Part shown: one piece after another, positions 25,875 to 34,432 of the stretch
How positions within the stretch are numbered: the stretch's first letter is position 1
Layout of the letters: each line of letters begins with the position of its first letter
From: Burkholderia sp. SRS-W-2-2016
GTDB lineage: Bacteria; Pseudomonadota; Gammaproteobacteria; Burkholderiales; Burkholderiaceae
Reading direction: 5' to 3'
NCBI RefSeq assembly: GCF_001931485.1
Contig: NZ_MSDV01000012.1
Span: forward strand, 246,721-310,720
DNA length: 64,000 nucleotides
Program-made: the position numbers and the translations under genes
The notes under the pieces: generated by a model
Told to the model about the DNA's origin: nothing
Seen by the model: only the letters and a program-made list of their open reading frames with translations
The model's database searches: none

Positions 25875-27302
25875 ATGCAAAGCAACATCACGATCACGGA
25901 CGAACTGGTAGCTGAAATCGCAGACCGGATGGCTGACGAGGGCCAGAAGGTGTCTCCCGTAGCCATCTGGAACGAAGTGCATACCGGTTCGGTGGTCGCG
26001 GTGTCGGCGGCATTGCGCAAGTGGCGCGAAACGCGCGCGCCGCGGGTGCCGCAAGTGGTCGAGCGGCCGGCGTTGCCGGAGGCGGTGGCGGACACGATGC
26101 GCGGCGCGCTCGATCAGTTGTGGACGTCGGCGCAGGACGAAGCCGAACGGGCCGTGGCGCGACGTCTGGCGACGATGCGCCAGCGCGTCGAGGATGCCAG
26201 CACCGAACGCGACGACGCGCTTGCCGAATTGCAGACGACGGTCCAGGAACTCGATGCGCTGCAAGTGCAACTGGATCAGATGAGCACCGCCTACGACCAG
26301 AAGGTCGATGCGATGGCGGGTCTCGCGGAAGATATCGCACAGGCGGTACAACGCTCCGACGCAGCGGAAAAGCGCGCGCAGGAACTGGCGGAGCGCGTGT
26401 CGCAACTCGAAGCGGAGCTGGAGCGCGCGTTGTCGGAACTGACCGCGCGGCGTGAAGCGTCGTCGCACGAGGCGACCGGCGCCCAAGTGGCGGACGAGGT
26501 GGCGAGCGAGTCGGCCGAAGCGGTTGTCGATACTCAGGATAGCGAAGCGGAGCGCGTGGCGCTGGAAGCGGCGCATGCGGAAGCGGTCGCGCGCCTCGAA
26601 GGCGAACTCGAAGCGATTCGCGCGAAGCTGCAGGAAGAGCAGGACGCGCACGCGGCGCAGCGGGAAGAGGCTGCGGGTGCACAGGCCGAGCGCGATGCCG
26701 CCGCACTGGAATTGCAGAACGCGCAGGCGCAGATCACCACGCTGACCGACGAGCGCAACGCGGACGCGTCGGAAATCGCGCGGCTGTCGGCGAGCCTGAC
26801 CGAAGCGCAGGAACGCGCCGAAGCGGAGCAGCAGCGCGCTGCCGCGCTGGCGGACAGCTCGGCGGAGAGCGAGCCGGTTGAAAGCGCGGAGCCGGCGGAG
26901 GCTTCGGCACCGGCTTCGGCAGCGGCGGCCGACTCGGAAGAGATCGAGACATTGAAGGCGCAGATCGCACGCGACGCGGAAGCGCATGCGGCCGCGATTG
27001 CCGAAGCACGCGAGACCGTCAAGAAGTGGTCGGAATACTCGAATGCGCTGAAGCAGCAACTGACGCAGGCGAACGAAAAGATGATGGTCGTGATGGCGCG
27101 CGGCGCGGGCGAAGCGACGTTGAGCCGCCGTCTTTCGGCTGAACTGGGTCTGGTCAAACCGGAGCATGAATTGCTGCAGAAGGCGGCTCAGCAGCAGGTG
27201 ATCGTCGAAACGATCAACGCTCATCTCGAGAAGCTGGGCTACACCTACGACGAGAAGACGGGCGCGGTGTCGAAGCTGAACGCGGAGACCGCGGCAGCCT
27301 GA
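25875..27302 (+). CDS. KfrA-like DNA-binding protein with long coiled coil
   Basis: 475 residues. Residues 1-~110 match the KfrA N-terminal DNA-binding region (ITDELVAEIADRMADEGQKVSPVAIWNEVHTGSVVAVSAALRKWRETRAPRVPQ), a winged-helix-like domain known from broad-host-range plasmids where KfrA is an autoregulated, filament-forming accessory to partition. Residues ~115-440 are an almost uninterrupted Glu/Ala/Gln/Arg coiled coil. The C-terminal segment AELGLVKPEHELLQKAAQQQVIVETINAHLEKLGYTYDEKTG is Leu-rich and conserved-looking. The context is chromosomal; an Xre-RES toxin-antitoxin pair follows on the same strand after a terminator. Its target is unknown. Confidence 0.8.
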   Translation: MQSNITITDELVAEIADRMADEGQKVSPVAIWNEVHTGSVVAVSAALRKWRETRAPRVPQVVERPALPEAVADTMRGALDQLWTSAQDEAERAVARRLATMRQRVEDASTERDDALAELQTTVQELDALQVQLDQMSTAYDQKVDAMAGLAEDIAQAVQRSDAAEKRAQELAERVSQLEAELERALSELTARREASSHEATGAQVADEVASESAEAVVDTQDSEAERVALEAAHAEAVARLEGELEAIRAKLQEEQDAHAAQREEAAGAQAERDAAALELQNAQAQITTLTDERNADASEIARLSASLTEAQERAEAEQQRAAALADSSAESEPVESAEPAEASAPASAAAADSEEIETLKAQIARDAEAHAAAIAEARETVKKWSEYSNALKQQLTQANEKMMVVMARGAGEATLSRRLSAELGLVKPEHELLQKAAQQQVIVETINAHLEKLGYTYDEKTGAVSKLNAETAAA

Positions 27303-27322
27303 TGACCGGTTAGGAGTGGGAA

Positions 27323-27360
27323 AGGCGCGCCGTTGCGAGACGGCGCGCCTTTTTTATTTG
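27323..27360 (+). terminator. Intrinsic terminator of the KfrA-like gene
   Basis: AGGCGCGCCGT-TGCGAG-ACGGCGCGCCT, perfect 11-bp stem, followed by TTTTTATTT. Confidence 0.92.
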
Positions 27361-27393
27361 TAGCGGCGACGGTCGTTGATCTGGCTGCTGTCC

Positions 27394-27466
27394 TCTCATT
27401 TGAGACAACATTGATTTTCAAATGGGAGTGACCTATCATATGGGAATATAGGTTTCTCACATGAGA
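27394..27466 (+). promoter_or_regulatory. Four-operator promoter of the Xre-RES module
   Basis: Four 12-bp sites share TNTCANWTGRGA: TCTCATTTGAGA (27394-27405), TTTCAAATGGGA (27416-27427), TATCATATGGGA (27434-27445) and TCTCACATGAGA (27455-27466), with start-to-start spacings of 22, 18 and 21 bases. The first and last are near-perfect dyads. A promoter TTGATT (27411-27416)-17 bases-TATCAT (27434-27439) runs through sites 2 and 3. The arrangement fits cooperative autorepression by the antitoxin. Confidence 0.75.
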
Positions 27467-27475
27467 GGTGAGTAA

Positions 27476-27973
27476 ATGACGACCCAGTCTCACTATGGGG
27501 GCCGCGCAAAGCATGCGGCCACGCGCGCCGCGCGTGAGTTCGTCGAAAGCCACGGGCTCGGCGCGCAACCGCAGGACTTCGAAATCTTCCGGACAATGGA
27601 CCCGCTCGCGCAGCGGCAGATCATTCGCGCCGGGATGCAAGCGATGATCGTCGAGCGGATAGCCAAGGAGTTGCTGCAGGTGTCGCTGCAAACGCTGCTG
27701 GCGGGACTTGGTCTGCCATCCTCAACGATTCTGCGAAAAATCTCGAAGGAGGAGCGGCTTTCCGGCTCGGAATCGGATCGGGTAGCCCGCGTGTTGTACA
27801 TCTTCGAGCAGGCGCACGAAGTGTTCGAGGACCCGAATCTTGCCGCCGAATGGATGCGACGGCCCAACGCCGAGCTCGGCGGGTTAAAACCGCTCGAAGT
27901 ACTCGATTCCCAGCCCGGTTACGACCGGGTTCGCGATATCCTGCTGCGCGCTACCTTCGGTATCGCCGCATGA
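27476..27973 (+). CDS. Xre/MbcA/ParS-type antitoxin
   Basis: 165 residues. The central part IVERIAKELLQVSLQTLLAGLGLPSSTILRKISKEERLSGSESDRVARVLYIFEQAHEVFED is the Xre-like helix-turn-helix plus the start of the MbcA/ParS/Xre toxin-binding domain; AAEWMRRPNAELGGLKPLEVLDSQPGYDRVRDILLRATFGI is the C-terminal toxin-binding motif (LGGxxPLxxL). It should neutralise the RES toxin encoded next and repress the operon. GAGGTGAG lies 5-12 bases before the ATG. Stop and next start overlap as ATGA. Four operator-like repeats lie upstream. Confidence 0.9.
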   Translation: MTTQSHYGGRAKHAATRAAREFVESHGLGAQPQDFEIFRTMDPLAQRQIIRAGMQAMIVERIAKELLQVSLQTLLAGLGLPSSTILRKISKEERLSGSESDRVARVLYIFEQAHEVFEDPNLAAEWMRRPNAELGGLKPLEVLDSQPGYDRVRDILLRATFGIAA

Positions 27974-28440
27974 GGGTCTACCGGCTGGCGAAGGAAAAGC
28001 GCGGGCACTATCTGGCGGACGATCTGAGCGGCAACGGTGCGGCGTTAGCGGGCGGCAGGTGGAATCCGCGTGGGATGCGCGTGCTGTACACCTGTTGCCA
28101 CGCATCGACCGCGGTACTCGAAGCACTCGTTCACATGGCCGGACTGCTTCCCGCCGGGGGCTTTTTTCTCGTCACGCTCGACGTGCCGGATGCGGCATTC
28201 GAAGCCGCTTATCAACCGCAGTTGCCGTCCGACTGGGATGATCTAACGCGCGATCCGCCCAGCGTGGCTGAAATTGGTCGGCGCTGGCTCGAAGCGGGCG
28301 AGCAACTGGCGATGGTGGTGCCGTCGGTCGTGTGCCCGAGCGACGCCAACCTGCTGCTGAACCCGATGCACGCGGAAATGGCCAACGTACGCGTGATTTC
28401 CAAAGAGCCCTTCAAGCTCGACCCGCGGTTGTTCAGTTGA
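27970..28440 (+). CDS. RES-domain toxin
   Basis: 156 residues with the Arg-Glu-Ser type NAD-degrading toxin fold. The family Arg sits in MRVYRLAKEKRGHY and GGRWNPRGMRVLYTCCHASTAVLEALVHMAG contains the GxRWN and the Glu of the S-x-x-x-x-x-E pattern; the Ser appears in VVPSVVCPSDANLLLNPMHAEM. Characterised RES toxins consume cellular NAD+. Length matches the family. Translationally coupled to the antitoxin by the 4-base overlap. Confidence 0.92.
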   Translation: MRVYRLAKEKRGHYLADDLSGNGAALAGGRWNPRGMRVLYTCCHASTAVLEALVHMAGLLPAGGFFLVTLDVPDAAFEAAYQPQLPSDWDDLTRDPPSVAEIGRRWLEAGEQLAMVVPSVVCPSDANLLLNPMHAEMANVRVISKEPFKLDPRLFS

Positions 28441-28479
28441 GCGTCGCGGGCCATGGTGTCGTCGTGGCTCGATCCATTC

Positions 28480-28507
28480 AAAAGCGCGTCGCTTTTTGGC
28501 GACGCGC
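28480..28507 (-). terminator. Intrinsic terminator of the aldehyde dehydrogenase gene
   Basis: On the minus strand GCGCGTCGC-CAAAAA-GCGACGCGC then TTTTG. The T-tract is short. The same hairpin could also stop the RES transcript from the other side, though without a T-tract. Confidence 0.65.
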
Positions 28508-28516
28508 GTTCCCTAC

Positions 28517-30043
28517 TTAGAAGAACCCCAACGCCTCCGCCTGATAGCTGACCAGCAGGCACTTCGTCTGCTGATAGTTCGACAACGCCATCTTGTGCGT
28601 TTCGCGCCCGATACCCGACTGCTTATAACCACCGAACGCCGCGTGCGCCGGATACAGGTGATAGCAGTTCGTCCACACCCGTCCCGCCTCGATCTCGCGA
28701 CCCATCTTGTAGGCGCGCGTACCGTCGCGCGTCCACACGCCGGCGCCGAGACCGTAGTACGTGTCGTTCGCCAGATCGATCGCTTCCTGCTCGTTCTTGA
28801 ACGTCATCACCGACGCGACCGGCCCGAAGATTTCCTCCTGGAACACGCGCATTTCGTTGGTGCCGAACAGCATCGTCGGTTTCACGTAAAACCCGGTGCC
28901 GAGATCGGCCGCCGGTGTCGCGCGTCCGCCGCCGGTCAGGCAGCGCGCACCTTCGTCGCGACCGATGTCGATATACGACAGGATCTTGTCGAGTTGCTGC
29001 TGCGAGGCCTGCGCGCCGATCATCGTGTCCAGATTCAAAGGATGGCCGGCCTTGATACGTTCCACACGCGCGACTGCTTTCTCGATGAAACGCTCATAGA
29101 TCGATTCCTGCACCAGCACCCGCGACGGGCACGTACACACTTCGCCCTGATTCAGCGCGAACATCGCGAGACCTTCGAGCGCCTTGTCGAGGAACGCGTC
29201 GTCGCGATCGAGCACGTCGGCGAAGAAAATGTTCGGGCTCTTGCCGCCGAGTTCGACCGTCGACGGAATCAGGTTGTCCGCCGCCGCGTGCAGGATCCGT
29301 TTGCCGACCGGCGTCGAGCCGGTAAACGCGATCTTCGCGATGCGCTTGCTGGTGGCGAGCGCTTCGCCCGCTTCCTTGCCGAAGCCGTTGACGATATTGA
29401 TCACGCCCGCAGGGAACAGATCGCCGATCAATTCCATCAGCACCAGTACCGACGCGGGCGTCTGTTCCGCGGGCTTCATCACCACGCAGCAGCCGGCCGC
29501 GAGCGCGGGCGCGAGCTTCCATGCGGCCATCAGCAGCGGGAAATTCCACGGAATGATCTGGCCGACTACGCCGACCGCTTCGTGGAAGTGATAGGCGACG
29601 GTGTTGTCGTCGATCTCGGAGATGCCGCCTTCCTGCGCGCGGATGCAGCCGGCGAAATAGCGGAAATGATCGACCGCGAGCGGCAGATCTGCGGCCATCG
29701 TTTCGCGCAGCGGTTTGCCGTTGTCGATCGTCTCGGCGACCGCGAGCAGCTTCAGATTCTTTTCCATCCGTTCGGCGACCGCGAGCAGAAGATTTGCGCG
29801 TTCCGCTACTGAGGTCTTGCTCCATTTGCGGCGCGCCGCGTGCGCGGCGTCGATCGCGAGATCGATATCGGCGGCGTTCGAGCGCGGCACGCTGCAAAAC
29901 GGCTGGCCGTTGATCGGCGATACGTTGTCGAAATAGTCGCCACTGACCGGCGCCACCCACTTGCCGCCGATGTAGTTCTCATAACGCTGCCGGTACGGAT
30001 ATTCGATGTCGAGGCCGAGGGCTTTCAGGTCAAACGGGTTCAT
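28517..30043 (-). CDS. NAD-dependent aldehyde dehydrogenase (AcoD/ExaC type)
   Basis: 508 residues. It has the full ALDH class signature set: [20 protein letters not shown], the glycine motif FTGSTPVG, the catalytic Glu in VELGGKSPN and catalytic Cys in [14 protein letters not shown]. The insertion and C-terminal [19 protein letters not shown] are typical of acetaldehyde dehydrogenases of the AcoD/ExaC/AldA group induced by ethanol or acetoin. Start ATG 30043 has GGAGA upstream; an adjacent GTG at 30046 is less likely. A -24/-12 promoter and a dyad lie upstream, and a sigma-54 activator gene is divergent, so expression is most likely driven by that activator. Confidence 0.92.
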   Translation of the reverse strand: MNPFDLKALGLDIEYPYRQRYENYIGGKWVAPVSGDYFDNVSPINGQPFCSVPRSNAADIDLAIDAAHAARRKWSKTSVAERANLLLAVAERMEKNLKLLAVAETIDNGKPLRETMAADLPLAVDHFRYFAGCIRAQEGGISEIDDNTVAYHFHEAVGVVGQIIPWNFPLLMAAWKLAPALAAGCCVVMKPAEQTPASVLVLMELIGDLFPAGVINIVNGFGKEAGEALATSKRIAKIAFTGSTPVGKRILHAAADNLIPSTVELGGKSPNIFFADVLDRDDAFLDKALEGLAMFALNQGEVCTCPSRVLVQESIYERFIEKAVARVERIKAGHPLNLDTMIGAQASQQQLDKILSYIDIGRDEGARCLTGGGRATPAADLGTGFYVKPTMLFGTNEMRVFQEEIFGPVASVMTFKNEQEAIDLANDTYYGLGAGVWTRDGTRAYKMGREIEAGRVWTNCYHLYPAHAAFGGYKQSGIGRETHKMALSNYQQTKCLLVSYQAEALGFF

Positions 30044-30121
30044 CACGTGTCTCCGGTTCGTGAGTCGGATTCTGTCTGGGACGACTGTTGTAGGGTCGTT
30101 GCTCTACCCGCGGCCTATAAG

Positions 30122-30136
30122 GCACGAACCGTACCA
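30122..30136 (-). promoter_or_regulatory. Sigma-54 (-24/-12) promoter for the aldehyde dehydrogenase
   Basis: On the minus strand TGGTACGGTTCGTGC matches the sigma-54 consensus TGGCACGNNNNTTGC at all but two fixed positions, keeping the essential GG and GC with the correct spacing. It lies ~80 bases before the start codon. Confidence 0.65.
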
Positions 30137-30171
30137 ATGCATCGAAGTGCGAAATTTCCGTTGTCGGGAGG

Positions 30172-30205
30172 TGTTGCGCATGCGGGAGTGTTCCGTTTCG
30201 CAACA
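30172..30205. promoter_or_regulatory. Likely upstream activating sequence for the AcoR-type regulator
   Basis: TGTTCCGTTTCGCAACA (30189-30205) is a TGTT...AACA dyad, and TGTTGCG (30172-30178) pairs with CGCAACA (30199-30205), giving nested inverted repeats 40-80 bases upstream of the -24/-12 element. Position and form fit an enhancer site for the divergent activator; the assignment is inference. Confidence 0.5.
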
Positions 30206-30348
30206 GTCGGGCGGGCAGCGCTGTTCAGAAACGATCCAGCGATGCGCGCCGGTCGCCTGACGTGAAGCGGGGCAGGGCGGCAAACAGAGTATCCTGTGCA
30301 CACCTATCGAAGCGTCCGGCCCGAGCCGGACCCATTCTGGAGGAGACG

Positions 30349-32385
30349 ATGCGCGACGACGTTCAGCCGGTCACCCTTGCGGCGGCCAACCGGTCCAATG
30401 GTTCGCCGGCGCCGGCAATCCTGAAGTCACACGAACGCTCCGCGACGTTCGGCCTGCACGCCACGCTGCGGCCCGATTACGACATCCTCTCCGACAGCGG
30501 TCTCGCGCTGAAGCGCGAACAGAACCAGGTGCTTTGCGGCCATGCGATGCCGGTGATGGAAACGCTGCACGAGCAGATCGTCAACACGCAAAGCATGATC
30601 GTGCTGACCAATGCCGAAGGGCTGATCCTGCATTCGATCGGCGACGACGATTTCCTGCATCGCGCGGAAAAAGTCGCGCTGCGGCCCGGCGCGAACTGGG
30701 CTGAGGATCGCCAGGGTACCAACGCGATCGGCACATCGCTCGCCGAGGGTTGCGCGATGGTCGTGCATGGCGATCAGCACTATCTGGCGGCGAACCGCTT
30801 CCTGACCTGTTCGAGTGTGCCGATTCTCGATCCGTACGGCGATCTGATCGGCGTGCTCGACGTGACCGGCGACTACCGCAGCTATCACCAGCACACGATG
30901 GCGCTCGCGAAGATGTCGGTGCAGATGATCGAAAACCATCTGTTCTCGACAACTTTCAATGACGTGCTGCAGGTGTCTTTTCACGGGCGCCCCGAGTTCA
31001 TTGGCACGCTGATGGAAGGGATCATCGCTTTTACGCACGATGGCCGATTTCTGTCCGCGAATCGCAGCGCGCAGTTTCAGCTCGGCATGTCGCTCGCCGC
31101 GCTGCGCACGCATACGCTCGCGTCGCTGTTCCAGATTACCTATGCACAACTGATCGATCGCTCGATGCATCGCAGCGCGCCGCATCTGACGCTGAATCTG
31201 TATAACGGCGCGGTGGTGTGCGCGCGTGCGCAGTTCCGGCGGGCGTCGCTGGCGCAAGCGGGCGATTCGCTCGATGCACCGCGTACCGCGCCGCAACCCG
31301 CGCGCACGAATGCGGCGCAGGCGGAGGGACTTTCAACGCTCGCCGATCTCGACACCGGCGACGCACGCGTGAGCGCGCTGCTCGCGAAAGTCCGCAAAGT
31401 ACTCGGCAAGGACATTCCGATTCTGATTGCCGGCGAGACCGGCACCGGCAAGGAACTGCTCGCGCAGGCGATCCACAACGATTCGCCGCGCGCCGACGGG
31501 CCGTTCGTCGCGGTCAACTGCGCGTCCATTCCGGAGACGCTGATCGAATGCGAGCTGTTCGGTTATGAGGAGGGCGCCTTTACCGGCGCGCGTCGCAAAG
31601 GCTCGCTCGGCAAGCTGATGCAGGCGAATGGCGGCACGCTATTTCTCGACGAGATCGGCGACATGCCGTACGCGCTGCAAGTGCGACTGCTGCGCGTATT
31701 GCAGGAGCGGCTCGTGACGCCGCTCGGCGCATCGCGCGCGGTGCCGGTCGATGTCGCGATCATTTGCGCGACGCACCGCAATCTGCGCGAGATGATCGCG
31801 CAGAACCAGTTCCGCGAGGATCTGTACTACCGGCTCAATGGGCTCACCGTGCGTCTGCCGTCGCTGCGTGAGAGAAGCGATGTCGCGGTGGTGGTCGAGA
31901 AGATCCTGCAACGGGAAACGCTCGCGAGTGGAAGCCGCCAGCCGCTGACTGTCGCGCTCGATGTAATGGCGCTGTTCGCACGCTATACGTGGCCCGGCAA
32001 TTTCCGGCAACTGGCGAATCTGCTGCGCACCGCGGCCGCGATGGTCGACGACGATGCGCAGATTCGTTGCGAGCACCTGCCGGACGATTTTCTCGACGAT
32101 GTCCGGGCGGTAGGTGGTTATTGCGCGGAAGACGGTGTGCTCGCCGATTCGGTTGGCTCGGCCGTTCCGGTGGCGGATGTGCGTGCTCCTGCTCATGCCG
32201 CCGGCGATGCGTCTGCGAACGACGGCGCGCGCTTGCACGATGTCGCGGCTTCCGTGGTCGCGGCGACGCTGGCGCGTTTCGGCGGGAATGTATCGGCGGC
32301 GGCGCGCGCGCTGGGGGTGTCGAGGAATACTATCTATCGCCGGATGCCGGCGGCGGACCGGAGCGGGGCGCCCGGCGACGACTGA
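30349..32385 (+). CDS. Sigma-54-dependent transcriptional activator, AcoR family
   Basis: 678 residues. N-terminal GAF-type sensor (~50-230: [31 protein letters not shown]..., [49 protein letters not shown]), a PAS-like stretch, then the AAA+ domain (~350-580) with Walker [12 protein letters not shown], the sigma-54 contact loop GAFTGA and Walker [14 protein letters not shown] Fis-type helix-turn-helix is at the C-terminus ([20 protein letters not shown]). The AcoR/AdhR group activates acetoin, ethanol or aldehyde catabolism. GGAGGAG precedes ATG 30349. Divergent from the aldehyde dehydrogenase with a -24/-12 promoter between. Confidence 0.92.
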   Translation: MRDDVQPVTLAAANRSNGSPAPAILKSHERSATFGLHATLRPDYDILSDSGLALKREQNQVLCGHAMPVMETLHEQIVNTQSMIVLTNAEGLILHSIGDDDFLHRAEKVALRPGANWAEDRQGTNAIGTSLAEGCAMVVHGDQHYLAANRFLTCSSVPILDPYGDLIGVLDVTGDYRSYHQHTMALAKMSVQMIENHLFSTTFNDVLQVSFHGRPEFIGTLMEGIIAFTHDGRFLSANRSAQFQLGMSLAALRTHTLASLFQITYAQLIDRSMHRSAPHLTLNLYNGAVVCARAQFRRASLAQAGDSLDAPRTAPQPARTNAAQAEGLSTLADLDTGDARVSALLAKVRKVLGKDIPILIAGETGTGKELLAQAIHNDSPRADGPFVAVNCASIPETLIECELFGYEEGAFTGARRKGSLGKLMQANGGTLFLDEIGDMPYALQVRLLRVLQERLVTPLGASRAVPVDVAIICATHRNLREMIAQNQFREDLYYRLNGLTVRLPSLRERSDVAVVVEKILQRETLASGSRQPLTVALDVMALFARYTWPGNFRQLANLLRTAAAMVDDDAQIRCEHLPDDFLDDVRAVGGYCAEDGVLADSVGSAVPVADVRAPAHAAGDASANDGARLHDVAASVVAATLARFGGNVSAAARALGVSRNTIYRRMPAADRSGAPGDD

Positions 32386-32387
32386 CG

Positions 32388-33185
32388 TCACGCGATCCCA
32401 GCATTCTGCACAACGATCCATGCCGACCACGCCAGCAACGCAACGCCGAGCGGCGTGCCGATCGCGCGGCCCCAGCGGAAATTCTTCTCGATCGCCATGA
32501 TCGCGCCCAGCGCCAGCATCCAGCCGACGCTGCCGGTACCGACCGCGAACATCACCAGCATCAGCGCCCAGCAGCAGCCGATACAAAACACCCCGTGACT
32601 CACGCCGAGCAGAAAGCTCTCGCGGCGCGCGCTCCTGCCTCGCCAATGTTCGGCGATGAACATCAGCGGCGAGCGGCATTTGTCGAGACAGCGCTGCTTG
32701 AGGCGGCTGAACTGATAGGCGCCCGCCAGCGCGACGATCGCCGCGCCGATCAGCCAGCCGTTCGCGAGCAAGGCCGGCGATCGATCCGCGAACCGATGGA
32801 GCGTCGCGTCGAAGCCGTGCGCGACGAGGCCGAACAACACCCATGCACTCGCGTAACCGGCGATCAACAAAAGCATCAACGCGCGCGAGTTCTCGCGCGC
32901 GCTCGTCATGCGCGCGAATGTATCGAACAGCGGGAAAGCGGTCGGCAACATCATCGCCGCGATCATCAGCAGCCACGCCGCGCTGTGCAGCAACGCCGCG
33001 AGCGTGAGGCCGGCGCCGGGTGCGTCGCGGCATAGCGCGCCGATCAGCGGCAACTCGGTCCAGCTCGCGTGACGCAGATAGCGCGCATACGGTCCGGCGT
33101 CCCACAGCCATAGCGCGGCCCACGCGCTGGCCGTCAATGCGACGAACAGCGGCGCGAACAACCGCGAGCGTGCAAGTACTTTCAC
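32388..33185 (-). CDS. DUF2182 membrane protein
   Basis: 265 residues with about seven membrane helices. The family pattern is visible: HSAAWLLMIAAMMLPTAFPLFDTF (AMMLP motif), LLLIAGYASAWVLFGLVAH, YQFSRLKQRCLDKCRSP (the conserved Cys pair, CLxxCRxP), and GVSHGVFCIGCCWALMLVMFAVG (Cys-Cys in a helix). The Cys and His placement led to its description as a predicted metal-binding membrane protein; function is unproven. Its start overlaps the stop of the DUF1326 gene by 4 bases, a pairing seen widely in proteobacteria. Confidence 0.88.
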   Translation of the reverse strand: MKVLARSRLFAPLFVALTASAWAALWLWDAGPYARYLRHASWTELPLIGALCRDAPGAGLTLAALLHSAAWLLMIAAMMLPTAFPLFDTFARMTSARENSRALMLLLIAGYASAWVLFGLVAHGFDATLHRFADRSPALLANGWLIGAAIVALAGAYQFSRLKQRCLDKCRSPLMFIAEHWRGRSARRESFLLGVSHGVFCIGCCWALMLVMFAVGTGSVGWMLALGAIMAIEKNFRWGRAIGTPLGVALLAWSAWIVVQNAGIA

Positions 33186-33784
33186 GACGCGAAGCTGAAC
33201 GAACCCTGAATGGCGTTATGTCCGCTCAACGACAGGTCGAGATCGAGCTTGTCGTGCCGCAGCCGGAAATAGTTCGCTTTGCCAACGAATGCAGGGGACC
33301 CCGGTATCGTCGAGAAGATGCTTTCGACCAGTTTGGTCGGCTCGCCGGTCGGACCGCGATAGGGCTCCAGTTCGGCGTCGATCGCTTCGCCGACTTTCAT
33401 CCTGCCCTTGCCGTCGACCACCGTATATTCGATCGCCGCGCGTTCCACCGACACGACTTCACCGATCAACTGCACGAGATCCGCGAGCGGTCCGCCGTGC
33501 TCGCCGCTATGCACGACGACGATCGCATCGAATTGCGCGTCGCTCGCGCGTTCGTCGACGAACATCGCGACGCGCCAGCCGCCTTTCAGTACATTGCCGG
33601 GAATGAACGCCGCGAATGCGACGGTGAGACCGGACACGTCGATGCCGTCGATCGCGCCTTTTTCGTAGTGGTAAGCGAGCGCGCTGCGACAGACGCCGTT
33701 ATCGGGATCTTCTCCGATCCAGCACGGACATAGCACTTTGCATTCGCACACTTCGAGGATGCTGCCCATCAGTTGATAGCTCAT
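33182..33784 (-). CDS. DUF1326 protein
   Basis: 200 residues starting MSYQLMGSILEVCECKVLCPCWIGEDPDNGVCRSALAYHYEKG, the DUF1326 N-terminus with a Cys-rich CxCxxxCPC cluster that could hold a metal. The rest is a beta-rich fold (GGWRVAMFVDERASDAQFDAI, GEAIDAELEPYRGPTGEPTKLVESIFSTIPGSPAFVGKA). GTGGAGG lies before ATG 33784, so the longer open frame to 33835 is not needed. Coupled by a 4-base overlap to the DUF2182 gene; the two are probably one functional unit, possibly in metal handling. Confidence 0.88.
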   Translation of the reverse strand: MSYQLMGSILEVCECKVLCPCWIGEDPDNGVCRSALAYHYEKGAIDGIDVSGLTVAFAAFIPGNVLKGGWRVAMFVDERASDAQFDAIVVVHSGEHGGPLADLVQLIGEVVSVERAAIEYTVVDGKGRMKVGEAIDAELEPYRGPTGEPTKLVESIFSTIPGSPAFVGKANYFRLRHDKLDLDLSLSGHNAIQGSFSFAS

Positions 33785-33930
33785 TTGCGCCTCCACTGCC
33801 GTTTTCATCCGGCCGGGAAGAACACTGCCGGACATTCTTTGTTTTAGGCGTTAAGCGGACGCTAAGCAAAGTGCCGGGTGCGCTGCGAAATGATTGAAGC
33901 GGCTTATACAGTCAATCGCTGCGATGGGTA

Positions 33931-33942
33931 GGACCTTGGTCC
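33931..33942. promoter_or_regulatory. Perfect 12-bp dyad GGACCTTGGTCC
   Basis: A perfect palindrome about 80 bases upstream of the small basic exported protein. LuxR/NarL-type response regulators bind similar short dyads; no regulator is encoded nearby, so this is only a candidate operator. Confidence 0.35.
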
Positions 33943-34020
33943 GATTGTGTTGATTCAGGACGAGGAACGATGCTCGAAGTGATGCATGAAGTGGTCACTT
34001 TCCGAAACGAGGTCCGTGCG

Positions 34021-34287
34021 ATGTCTACAGCAAACAACGCAATTCGCGGGTTCGCAACCGGCCTGGTTGCGGTTTTTCTGGCGCTTGCTTCCGCTCACGC
34101 ATGGTCCACGGAACAGGCCCAGCAACGCCGTGCCGGACGAGACGTACGGCAGGAAACGCGCCAGGGCGCACGCCACACCAAGCAGGATTGCCGCGCCGCT
34201 AATCAGAGCAGCAATGCTCAATGCCGCCAGGATAAGCGAAATACGAAACAGGGCGGCCGGCAGACGGCACGGGACATCAAGTACTGA
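34021..34287 (+). CDS. Small basic exported protein (Gln/Arg/Lys-rich)
   Basis: 88 residues starting MSTANNAIRGFATGLVAVFLALASAHAWS, a Sec signal peptide with cleavage after AHA. The ~60-residue mature part is very basic and rich in Gln, Arg and Lys (QQRRAGRDVRQETRQGARHTKQDCRAANQSSNAQCRQDKRNTKQGGRQTARDIKY), with two Cys that could form a disulfide. Repeated R-x-x-x-R/Q spacing suggests an amphipathic or disordered periplasmic protein. I do not recognise a family. The start at 34021 is chosen for the signal peptide; an in-frame ATG at 33970 would precede it. Confidence 0.65.
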   Translation: MSTANNAIRGFATGLVAVFLALASAHAWSTEQAQQRRAGRDVRQETRQGARHTKQDCRAANQSSNAQCRQDKRNTKQGGRQTARDIKY

Positions 34288-34432
34288 GCGGGATTCGCGG
34301 GGAGCGATCCTGACCGGGCGACTCGAATCTGCCCGATCGGGATCGTCATAGGAAAAGCGTGGCGCCGCCGTTGTGCGCGGCGGCGAATGCGGCGGGTAGT
34401 GCGGCGGCGAATGCGGCAGTTTTCGCGCCGGA

